From NCBI GenBank assembly GCA_025558095.1, contig JAIVFI010000012.1, positions 372,001 through 436,000 on the forward strand: a DNA stretch of 64,000 bases, read 5' to 3'. This DNA is from Hyaloraphidium curvatum. Its lineage: Eukaryota; Monoblepharomycota; Hyaloraphidiomycetes; Hyaloraphidiales; Hyaloraphidiaceae. A program made the translations under genes and the position numbers. Shown here one piece after another: positions 21,125 to 31,156 of this stretch; the stretch's first letter is position 1, and each line of letters begins with the position of its first letter. Under the pieces are notes generated by a model, which was given only the letters and a program-made list of their open reading frames with translations, ran no database searches and was not told where the DNA came from.

Positions 21125-24100
21125 CTACGACAAGCGCCTCAGGCCCGGGGGCCGCCCCGTCTGTTCCACGTCGATCCCCGGCGCCGTGCGCCACTGCCAG
21201 AGGCGCCACTCGTAAAGGCGGAGCATGTTCAGCGACGCGTTCACGTCGCGGTGGATGTGGTCGACGGGGCAGGCGGGGTTGAAGCACCTTTGGGGGCGTC
21301 AGATCGAGAAAAGCAGCAGAAGCCAGCACACTCACCAGCGCACATACCAGGGTTTTTTGGTCGGGATGACCATCGGTACGTGCCACTTGCGCTCCTCCGC
21401 CTGCTCCCCTTCCGCCACCACCGGAGGCCGGTACGTCGGCTCCAGCTCCTTGGGCATCTGCCGGCACCTCCGCGTGTCCAGGCTCCACTGGTCGCACGAG
21501 TGGCAGCACTTGCTCGTGCCGTACTCGTCCTCCATGACGACCACGACGTCAGACCGTGCCTCCAGCAGCGCGATGAGCTTCTTGAACGGGCCGCGCATCT
21601 GCTTCTTGATCCAGGACATGCTGCCGACTTTGGCGTTACCCCAAACGATCACGTAGCGCTCCGGCAAACGATTCCCGCCGGCGCGCTTCCTCCTTTTGCT
21701 CCTGAACCACCGGCGCCAGCCTTTCCGGTTCCGCCGCGCCGCCTTGGTCTCCACGGTTTTCGGCGAACCGGTCTTGCTCTCATGCTCCATCGCGAGCAGC
21801 TCCTGCGCCATGCGTTCCAGGGCGATCTGTTTGCCGCGGTAGTTCTGGAAACGCTCGTCCCGGAACTCGCTGTAGAAGCGGACCAGCGTATCGAGATGCG
21901 TGAGGATGTACATGTTGCGGCGGTGGATGTCGTCGACGGCGGTGATCGTGCTCGCGGGGATGGCGTTGATGATGTTCTGGATCGAGACTGGCCCGGCGGC
22001 CGTGGTCACGTGCATCGTCTTTGTCAGGGCTTCCTGCTGCCGTTTGCGCTTTCTCACGCCAGACTCGTAGTGATACTGCTTGAACGAGTAGAACAAGACC
22101 TTGCTCCGAGCCTCGCCATCCTCCGTGCGCCGAGCCAGCGTGAAGCCGCCCGGTCCGGGGTCCAGACCCTGGACGTGCAGCTTGATCTCGCCGCGCCTCG
22201 CCTGGTCCTCGAACTGCACCGCCCGCTCCATGCCCCTGCGTAGGCCCGCGTGGAAGGCAGCGGCGGCGGCCTCGCGGACGATCCTGGCCTCGTCATCCGC
22301 ACCACCGGCCTCGCGAGCCTCGCCTTCCGGCTCGAAGTCGTCGTTCGGCACCGCCTTGTTGAAGAGCACCGAAGCCTCGACACCATTGGAGGACACGGCG
22401 AAGGCGAAGGCGCGCGTCTTGTCCCCAACGTAGTTGTCCCTGAAGCCGCCTCGGACCTCGCGTTGCAGCAGGCTGTCCGTATCGTAGACCGCAGCCCACA
22501 GACGCCGCCGGTGGTACTCGTTGGTCTCGTCAAACTCTTCCCCGAAAGGAAAGTGATCGTCCATGACGGCTGCGTGCTCGACGGGAAACATGCGCTTGTG
22601 GCGTTTCACAACCTCCAGCAGCGCATCGAATGTAGCGACCTTGACGTGCTTGGTCTGGTAGTTGAAGTAGGGCAGGAGGGCCGAGGTGGGCGGCAAGGGC
22701 GGCTGCCACTGCGGATCAAAGGGCCCGGCAGGCACGGTAATGTCATAGAGAGCACCGATCAGGCAGTTCGACCTGTGCAGAAACCGTAGCCGCGTGTTCC
22801 AGTCCTTCACGCCGCCTTGCATCCCGTTCCTTTCGATATCGTTTTGCCGTGCCCATGCCTCCTGGAGGAACGTAACGAGCAGGACAATCGTGCCGTGCTG
22901 CAGCGTGTTCTGCACGACCGCCTTGCCCGACCGACGGTGCAGGAGAAGGTCGTTTCCGGTGTTCGCAGCGGCCTGCAATGTATCCCAGGGGATGGCGGCC
23001 GGACCTTCCCCCAACGCTATGTGCCGCGCGCTGAACTTGTGCGCACCGGTGCTCGTGATGCGGGCCACGAGGTCTTTGGCCAGCTGCGCCCTCGCCACCT
23101 TGTTGAGCACCACGGTCTCCATAATCGTCTCGAACTCCTCCTCGAACCACGACGCAAATTCCCCTCGCATGGAAACGTGGAGGTCGCGCCCGGCGCGGAC
23201 ATCACGCAGCAGCGCCTCCAGAAAGTGTGGCCCCAGCACAGCGCTTCGGTGATGCTGCATCGACGGCGTCTTCCAGCCATATGTCAGCGACTGGCCAGCG
23301 GCAACAGCCTGCTCCACGTCCTGCTCCGTCAGGTAATGATCCCCGGCCGCGGCGGTGCGGCTGAAGATTCTGAGCGGGCGGCGGCGGCTCTTGCTGGCGG
23401 AAAGGAGGCTTGAAAAAATCGCCGACTTGCGCTCGGCAGGGAGCTCCTTCTCCGGGTCGCCGTCCACCACCGCGTTCCACCAGGGAAGCTTGTCGAACCG
23501 GAGCTCGGCGACCTTGATGAAGTTGCGGTTCGCCGCGCTTTCCAGGTGCACCTCGATGTTGACTTGATAGTCCTTGAACGTCGCGTTGTAGATGTTGTCG
23601 AACTCGGAGCTGAAGTACTGGTCGATCATGCGGTCCGGCGACGCAATCCGCTGAGCCCCTGGAGCCCGAAATGCTGCGAAGCGCGCAGGGTAGCTCGCCC
23701 GAAGGCCCGGCGTGGTTCCGTCTCCCAGCCAGATGCGCTCTAAGGACCGCAAGAACTCTTCCTGTCCCTGTAAGGAATCGCTCGCCTGAATGCGTAGCTC
23801 CCCGGAGGCGCAAAGGGAAAAGACCCGGCGCAACAGCGACTGGTTGAGCTGGGGCAGCACGCGGTTATCGGTGACCCAGGCCGCCACGACCTCGTTGAGC
23901 AGCAGCGCGGCGGCGATTGCCACGGGCGTGTAGGCAAGCGCGAGCGTGTCGTGAACAGATGCGAAAGACGCGGGTGACGAGGTGCAGAGGCCCTTAATGG
24001 GGAGCTTGATGGTCGACGGAACCGTCTTGCCCGTCACCTGCTCGACGTCTTTCTTCGCCGTCGCCTTGATGGTTGGCTTGTGATACGGACACAGCCTGTT

Positions 24101-24277
24101 GCTGGCCCGTTCATGGTCGGCCCCCCCGCATCTTCCGCACACCTTGCCGACCTTGCTCGGCGGCGGCTCCAACCCGTCTCCGTCCGCTCCTCCAGGAGGT
24201 GCCTTGGCCTTGCCCTTGGAACGGGGAACTTGCCTTTCGAAATGGTCCGAATGAGGACCGACGCTCGGAAGGGCCAT
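21125..24277 (-). CDS. Fanzor, eukaryotic TnpB-like RNA-guided nuclease
   Basis: Two exons, 24277-21336 and 21287-21125, give 1,034 residues; the 48-bp intron has a GTGAGT donor. Near the N-terminus is a zinc knuckle with Cys47, Cys50, His55 and Cys63. The RuvC-like core has VQGLDPGPGGF (Asp706, RuvC-I), VVVMEDEYGTSKCCHSC (Glu916/Glu918, then the first Cys pair of the target-nucleic-acid-binding zinc ribbon), CFNPACP (second Cys pair, completed by the splice) and HRDVNASLNMLRL (Asp995, RuvC-III). The Glu next to the TSKCC motif fits the rearranged RuvC site known in Fanzors. All catalytic acids are present and the frame is open, so the nuclease looks intact. It starts 12 bp after the stop of the membrane protein gene at 24290. 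Fanzors act with an omega RNA; I could not find that RNA or transposon ends. Confidence 0.88.
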
Positions 24278-24289
24278 CACCACCGCGGC

Positions 24290-26214
24290 CTACCTGGGAG
24301 CGCTCAGGAATGCAATTTCGGCCTCGATCACCTGGCGGGTCTTGCGACGCACCGGCGGGAGGTCGTCGGCTCCCAGTGCAGGTTCCCCGCCGTTGAGCTC
24401 CGCAGCCTGCGCACCTATGCTCAGCAAAGCCTCGTTGGCGAGCCAAGCTGTCTTGGTCGCGAGTGCGAGTACGGGGCCGAGGAGGAGCCTGAACCGCCTG
24501 CGCCGCCGCCGCCGGGTCGAGCGGCTCTGGGCCGCCGCAGGAACAGACATCCAGGCTTGCGCGTCAGGGTCCCACGGGGCGCGGAACCACGCGCGGCACA
24601 GCTTCGCGGCGAGGATCTCGTCCTCTGTGGGCATTTGATCAGAAAGCGCGTGTCCGGAAGCGGAACAGACGAACCAGTGAGCCAGTGCTCCAGGCGCCTG
24701 TCGTGAGCCGCGAAGGCGGGGGAGGTAAAGGCACGTGCGAGCCGATCGTGATCGGAGCCTTGTTCCTCGGCGGACTGGACGAACCAGTTGATCTCCTTGG
24801 CTTCAACGACGGCGTCGATCAGACCGTCCTGCCATCGACCCAAGTGCATGTGCCTACCGGTCAGCAGAGTGGCAAGACGCGGCCTTGCCGCCTCGTCCAT
24901 GTCCATCCAGGCACCAGGGACCGTCGGCGGGCCGACCTTCTGCCCCTCCTCCGAAGCCCAGTTCAGAATGGGCTCGAGCAGGTGCTTTGCCAGCACAGGA
25001 ATGCTACCGACCAGCGACCGCGCGCCCAAGAGCACGCGGACCACTCCCAGAGCGACGGCCAAGAGCAGGCGGCATCGCGGCGCCCGAGGCAGCAGCCTTG
25101 GGCGAGAGAGGCCGCGCGCCGTGCGCGTCGTGCGCCGGCGGGCATGGCGGTTCGGTGCGGCGAGCGAGAGGCCGCGTAGCTTGCGCTCCCGCTCCAGTGC
25201 CTCGCTCACGTGGGCGCGCACGCTGCGAAAGGTTACGAGGCACGGATCTGACAACACATTCACCCAGTCGCCGACGGTAATCCTGACGTCCGAGATCCAG
25301 CGGCCAGTTGTGTCCGACTTGTGCCATCTCTGGCTGTCGGCGAAGGCAAAGACTGCCGCGACGAGGATGGAGACGCCGGCGTCGAACGGGAACGAATGCA
25401 ACCACGGAGAGGACAGAATGTACGCAAGCGCCGTGACGAAAACGACTCCAGTCGCGGTGGCGACGTTGACGTATCCGGGTGACGCAGCAGAGGGCTTGAG
25501 GATCTTGGCGGTCCTGCACCTGCGCAGAAGGCGAAGCTGTTTGCTCTTGCGGGGTGCCAAATCCGCCTGGATCCACTGGAGCATCGTCACGGTGAAGAAG
25601 CCGATGGGGAGGAGCATGGCCGCGTCGGTCAGGTTGGACCAAGTCACGGATCCGCCGAGTCCACGCCTCATCGCGGCCAAGATGGCGATGATGGCGGCCG
25701 AAGCGGCAAGGGTGCGTGTGACGGTTCGAGCAACCGGAAATTCGCCGTTCTTGCGTGCCCGGCAGCCCATTTTCCTCCTCGCCCACTCCCGCACCCCGGG
25801 CGCCGCCGGCACCACCCAACGGGCACCGGCACCCATCCAGCCGACCTCCTCGCTCACCCCGAGCACCTCAGCCAGCCAGTCCATCGCAGCGTCCAGAGCG
25901 AACAGGACCGCGACGGCCGCCATCATGGAGGCGGCATGGAGCAGCGTCACGTGAGGGGGCGCGATGACGTGGTGGGCAGGGTCGGACAGGGCAACCGGGG
26001 TGGGGGTGGGGAGGCTGGAGGTGCCGTGCACGGCAAGCGCGAGAGCGGAGGCGGCGTTGATGGTGCCGAGGAGGGCGAGCACGGCGGCGCACAGCAGGCT
26101 CGGCTTCTCGTCCTTCGCGGGGATGGTCCACCGCTTGCCCCTCCTGGGCTTCGGCGGCGGCGGGGCCCGCGGCGGCAGAGAAACACCCTGCCATCTTCCC
26201 TTGCCGACGCCCAT
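24290..26214 (-). CDS. Polytopic membrane protein of unknown function
   Basis: Exons 26214-24675 and 24624-24290 give 624 residues. The 50-bp intron has the GTTCGT donor seen in other genes here and keeps phase. A Pro/Lys-rich start is followed by about seven hydrophobic segments (for example around LLCAAVLALLGTINAASAL, AAVAVLFALDAAMDWLAEV, ATGVVFVTALAYILSS), an Arg-rich loop, another hydrophobic stretch and a soluble C-terminal part with HLGRWQDGLIDAVVEAKEINW. I recognise no family. The frame stays open upstream of 26214 to 27072, so an earlier start or 5' exon is possible. Its stop is 12 bp before the Fanzor start on the same strand. A phase-compatible intron (24287 to 24222 region, donor GTAGGC) could even join the two into one product, so passenger or fusion status is open. 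Confidence 0.5.
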
Positions 26215-28074
26215 CGTGGCGGGCGGGCCACGGGTTGGGGGGCGGGCGTGCGGGTCGGTGATGGAATGTGCCGCGCACATGGCCCGCCTAACCCAAGGCC
26301 ACGCGTCCAAAAGCCCTTCTCGGTGTCCGATTCCATACAGTTCCCGGCCCTCTGCCGCTGGGAGCTCCGCCTGGTTGCCGGGGGTTTCACCAGCCCGAGT
26401 CGATTGACCGGGGGTCCCGGCAACTCCGGCGCGCTTGGACCAGCCGAAGCGGGATCGGACTCCCGGGACCCGCGAAGGCTCCTTGCTCCACTCCGGCCGA
26501 ACTATTAGACCCGAAGGAACTCGCGCCGCCCTTTGCACCTTTTTCGATTCGGCCACCAGCTGAGGGATTCGGGCGCCGCACCGTCCGCGCGCCGGCGGTT
26601 GGCAGCGCGGCGGCTCCATATACCCGCGGGCAAAGCACTTTATCCATTGAGCTCGAGAGGAGGAGAGCCGCGACCGCCGGATCCATCGCTTGCAGTGCTC
26701 TGGCGGGGCGACAAGGTCTAGCGCCAAACCGATGCGGTGCGGGTTCCCCAGAATCGGCTTCTGAGCGGCCGAGATCCCCCTCGAGTCGTTTTCCGACGTG
26801 GAATTCTGGGAGCTCGGCCACCTTCCTGTGGAATGCCACGTCGCGAAACGGGAGCGCAGCGGTTCGACACAACCGCGGCACTTCGGTCGTCGTAGCGACG
26901 ACGATCGGGCGCAAAACGGAGCCGCGCCGTCGGCATCGCCTTCCGAGATGCTCCTGGCGCCGCCTAGGTGCCGTTTAAGCGGGATGCGTTTGCAGGTCGG
27001 GGAGGGGAGTTCGCTCGGCAGTTCGTTTCCAGTTTTTGGGGCCGCGGTCCACGCGCGAGCCCGTACTGCCATCCCAGGGGTGGAACCAGGAATCGCGTGA
27101 GAGACTACTGACGGCCGCGCTGTTCTCCACCGTATATCGGTGCGGCATTACGAGCTGATGGTGAGGTGGTTGAGGGTGACGTGCAGTGCTGTTCTGGACC
27201 GCGGTCTGCGTTCGCACCTCTTCCTCGCGAACGCGCTTCAAATCCCGCCTTTGCCATCTCGGAACGTCTCCGGACCACAAACCCCCTCTGTGCATGACAA
27301 TGGAGCATCAAACTGCGCACGGACGTTAGGGACGGATGCAGCACGACGGCGACCGAATGTCGAAGCGAGCTCATCAATCCATGAACTCTAGAGGGAAGTG
27401 GAAAGGATTGGGCAGACTTGGCGGCAAATGGAGACGGACTTGGGAGCGTTGAAACAGGAGCAGGCGCGGCTGGAAGCAGAGGCAAGGCGGGATCTGGAGT
27501 TGAATTTGACCTGTAGCTTGGTGATGGGACCATTCTTCAAAAAGGTGTTCAAAAGGCAACACTGAATATAGAAGTCGTCTGCGATGTAGCGCCGGAGGTA
27601 GGAAAAGTTGGTTTGCTTTTTTGCAGGTGCAGTGGCGCCGGTGGAGCTGTCTTGCTGGTTTCCGCGTTGGGGACTGCCACGACGGTAACGGTTGCCGCGT
27701 AGCTACATCTGGAGAGCGGCCATGCGGGTTTCCTGGGCCCGGTGTTTCCGAACCGCCCGCACTAGGGCCTTTGAAAGTGGCGACGCCGGGGGTCTGTGGT
27801 TTTGTTGTTGTTCCGATTTCGGGTCGAGAAGGCCGCAAGGTTTTGACGGGTAAAGCTGTGCGGCGGCCCTAAGCGGCTCCCCGTTTTCGGGTCGCCATCA
27901 CAGGCGCGGGCTCGCGTCGGAGACGCCCCCGGCCTTGGGATTTCTAACTGGCAGCGGACTAAGGACTACGAGCGGGCGGCAACCTTTCTTTTTCTATCTC
28001 GTCGCAGGTGCGGGGCCGGCCGGAGAGCGCCGCTGGTCGTGTCCGTCGGGACATTGCATGCGACGACCCGCCCG
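26215..28074. other. Long intergenic region without recognisable gene
   Basis: About 1.86 kb lies between two divergently transcribed genes. The open frames in it are low-complexity Pro/Arg/Ser reads with no conserved motif. From about 27100 to 27900 the base composition is less GC-rich than the neighbouring coding sequence. It may hold promoters and, if the Fanzor locus is a transposon, its left end; I found no inverted repeat pairing with the 20735-21124 side. Confidence 0.4.
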
Positions 28075-31057
28075 ATGAAGCGGCGCACCGAGACCCTCGT
28101 GGTGGCGCTGGCCGCCACGGTCGCCGCGTTCCTCCTCCTCGGACGCGCCGGGGAGGGCGGCGGCGGGACGGCCGCGCGTCACGAAACGCCGGCGGGCTCC
28201 CATGTCGTGCACGGGCGGGGCGTGTCGGAGGACGCGAGGGGCTTCGTGGACTCGCTGCGGGCCGAACCGCCGCTGCTCTCGGTCTTTCGCCAGTCCATGT
28301 GGGACCCGCCGGGGCCACCGGTCGCGGTCGTCGCCATTGATCCTCGGTCTCATCGCTAGGCTGGCATCGATGCTCCGCTGGCCCAACGGCGAGGCCGTCG
28401 GGACCGACTCGCACACCATGGGCGGCGAAAACGGCGACGTGGGCTACTACAAGATGATCAGCCACGACCGCCGCTGGGCGCCCATCTACGAGGACCGCGG
28501 GGCCGGGCTCATCGGGACCATCTGGATGGCGCAGTCGCGCGCGCAGCTCTCGTGGAACGTGTCGACGATCCGGATGGTGGTCGAGGTCGACGGGAAGGAG
28601 GTCATCAACACCCTCGTCGGCGACATCCAGGTGGACCTGGGCTCGACCTCGACGCTGTTCAGGTTCCCCATGACGGGGCACAGGGAGAACCCGTACTGGA
28701 ACGGCGTGTTCATCAAGATCCCGATCGTGTACAAGAAGCTCTGCCGGATCCTCGTCAACGTCGCCCACGGGAGGCCGCAGCCGGCCGTCGGCTACGACCC
28801 CAGTAGGATCGCGGTCCTTTCGACGCTCTCTCTCGTCGGCTGACGGGCGGCACGTCCAGTGACGACGCCCTTGTACTACCAGGTCATCGTCTCCAAGCAC
28901 CGCCCGCAATCCCCCGGCGAGTTCCCCCTGACGCTCCCGAGCTTCACGGGCGAGGAGGACTCGCAATCGCTCGTCGACTTGCTGGCCAAACGGCCCCCGC
29001 GGATCTGCCGGACGTACGTCAACAACACGTTCAAGGCGGCGCTCTCCCGCGAGAACCCGACGTTCGAGATGGACGCCCAGACCGTGGGCGGGGGCACGAC
29101 GAGCGGGGGGTTCGTGCAGGCCTTCGGGTTCCAGATTTCCTGCCGCGGCTGCGATAGGATCCGCCGCAGCCACCTGCGCTCGGTGCGGCTGCAGATCACC
29201 TTTGACGGCGCGGACTCGCCGCAGGTCGATACCCCGCTCGGGCTCCTTTTCGGACGTGGGTGGCCCGTGGAAATGCTTCCCCGCCGCTCTCTGAATCCGC
29301 ATCCCGCATAAGTCTCGGAAGGCGAGCACCGCAACCCGTGGTCCGAGGTCACCACGGGCCCGTCGTGGGTTTTTCGCCTCTGGCAGGACGGGGCGTCCAA
29401 CACGACCGCACTCGGGTGGGCCGACTTTCTCATGCCCTTCTTCCGCACCATGCGCATCCGCATGGTCCTCGCAGCGGACGCGCGGGACGGGGTCTCGATC
29501 AAGGGCCGGTTCGAGGTCGCCCCGATCGCCTTCCTGCTCGACGTCCTGCGCCTCGTCGCGAACCGCAGCTCCGCCGTCCCGATCGAAAAGGACCTGGGGT
29601 ACTTCAACCTGGCCGTCCGCGGCGGGATCGCGGATGCGTACGACCGGGAGGATTTCATCGGGGCCAACGTGAGCTCGTGGGGCAACGTCGTGCATCACGT
29701 GGCGTTCGTCGAGACGAACACGACCGCGGATGACCCGCCGGTCCGGAAGGATCCGTCCTGGTGCGTCCCCGACTGCCGGGCACCGGGCGGGAGCTGACGT
29801 TTGCCCCGTCTCGGCAGGGAATCCGATGCGCGGCTCATGGCCGACGGGCGCGAGACGCCATTTTTCTGGTACACCGGAGTGGAAGGTGCGTCTGCGCTGC
29901 ATTCGGCATCGAGGATGGCCCCTGCTCACGGCGAATGCAGATTATGCCCTCACCGCGCACACCATGTCGCACTTTAGCGACCCCGGGTACCCGCTCTTTG
30001 GATCGCCAAGCCGGTACACGCTGTCCTGGGCCAGCCTGATGTTCACCATGTACAGCACGCAGTACGTCGACTTCCTCCCCTTCCAGGGCAACTTTGTGCT
30101 CGCGTGGATGCACGGGCAGAACTGGGCCGGCAACGACTCGTACACCTGGGCCGAGCGCCACAGCAACTACGAGACGGTGAAGTTCGAGCAGGCCGTTTTC
30201 TTCTACGGGAGGCCGGAGCAGAAGGTTGGCGCGCATTCGGGGCGAGGCGTCCATGGGCATTGATGGTGTTCCCGCCCGAATTGCAGAACACGCTCATCTT
30301 GACCGACACGCTGCAGATCGGGGACGCCAAGTCCGAGTCGAGCCACCGGCACCGCATCCGCGGCGCATTCGCCATGCAGACCCTGCGGTCGATGTTCGAA
30401 GGCATCCACGACCGGAGACGGATCGAGCACCCGACGCGGGTGATCCTGCCCGTGGCGTGCCCTCCGAACATGCAGCGCGACGCCGGGTCGGATTTCGTGC
30501 TGCGGCGGAGCGGATCGTACCCCGAGGAGCTGTCGCGCGGGGGTCTGCGGGAGGCGTGCGTGGTGGCCGAGATCGAGTTCCGCGTGGCGATCGATCCTGC
30601 CAACCGGGGCGTCGTCATCCGCCGGACGCTGGACTACTACCACATCGACCAGCACGCGCAGGTCTGGATCGACGGCGTGCGGGCGCCCGACTGGCTCACG
30701 CTGGGGTGCAACCGCAAGCTGCGGTGGCGGGAGGAGGACTACCGCGTGGAGCCGCGGTTCAGCGCCGGCAAGAGCCGGCTGGACGTGCGGCTGCGGGTGC
30801 TCAAGTACCGGCGGCCGCCCAACGCCGCGTGCGAGGGCACGTTCGACCACGAACGGGACTGGGACGAGGCGAGCCTACGGGCGCTGTTGCCGCCCGAGGA
30901 CCGCGACGTCGTGACTGTGGCGCCCGACCACGTCAACGATCCGCCGCCCGCTGAGCCGTGGCTGACGCGGCCGGAACACAAGACGCTGAGCTATGCGAGC
31001 CCGGCGTCGTTTAGCCCGTGGACGGACGTGATGTACCGCGTTTTCTCTGTGATGTGA
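28075..31057 (+). CDS. DUF2961 (GH172-like) type II membrane protein, copy B
   Basis: Seven exons, 28075-28298, 28360-28802, 28860-29255, 29313-29760, 29818-29885, 29941-30224 and 30287-31057, encode 877 residues. The layout is as in copy A at 14799: an N-terminal signal anchor (LVVALAATVAAFLLL), then two DUF2961-type jelly-roll units and the C-terminal part with YYHIDQHAQVWIDG. Relative to copy A it has one more intron (28299-28359), placed inside the sequence that in copy A reads RQSSLASLLRWPN without a break. Five other introns are at the same positions but differ in sequence. Its last exon is almost identical to that of copy A, while the first exons differ in many residues. It is followed by the nucleotide-sugar dehydrogenase-epimerase gene 100 bp downstream on the same strand. 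Confidence 0.8.
30280..30948 (+). repeat. Near-identical tract shared with 16907-17575
   Basis: Partner of the tract in DUF2961 copy A: about 669 bp at a constant offset of 13,373 bp with two visible differences. Confidence 0.85.
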
Positions 31058-31156
31058 GGGCGGCATCGGGTGACATTGGCCGTGCGGGCTAGCCTCAGGG
31101 TGGCCGGAGGGACGTTTCTTTCGTCCTTGAATCGTGATCACCGTCAACACGACAAC

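Noticed and set aside
24290-24634. ATG at 24634 as start of the Fanzor
   Set aside because: The frame belongs to the last exon of the membrane protein, joined by the intron 24625-24674; I keep it only as a possible fusion.
26215-27072. N-terminal extension of the membrane protein
   Set aside because: Open but compositionally like random GC-rich sequence, with no hydrophobic or conserved segment.
27105-27838. Two minus-strand open frames of 142 and 154 codons
   Set aside because: Low-complexity, overlapping each other in different frames, no motif or plausible splice.
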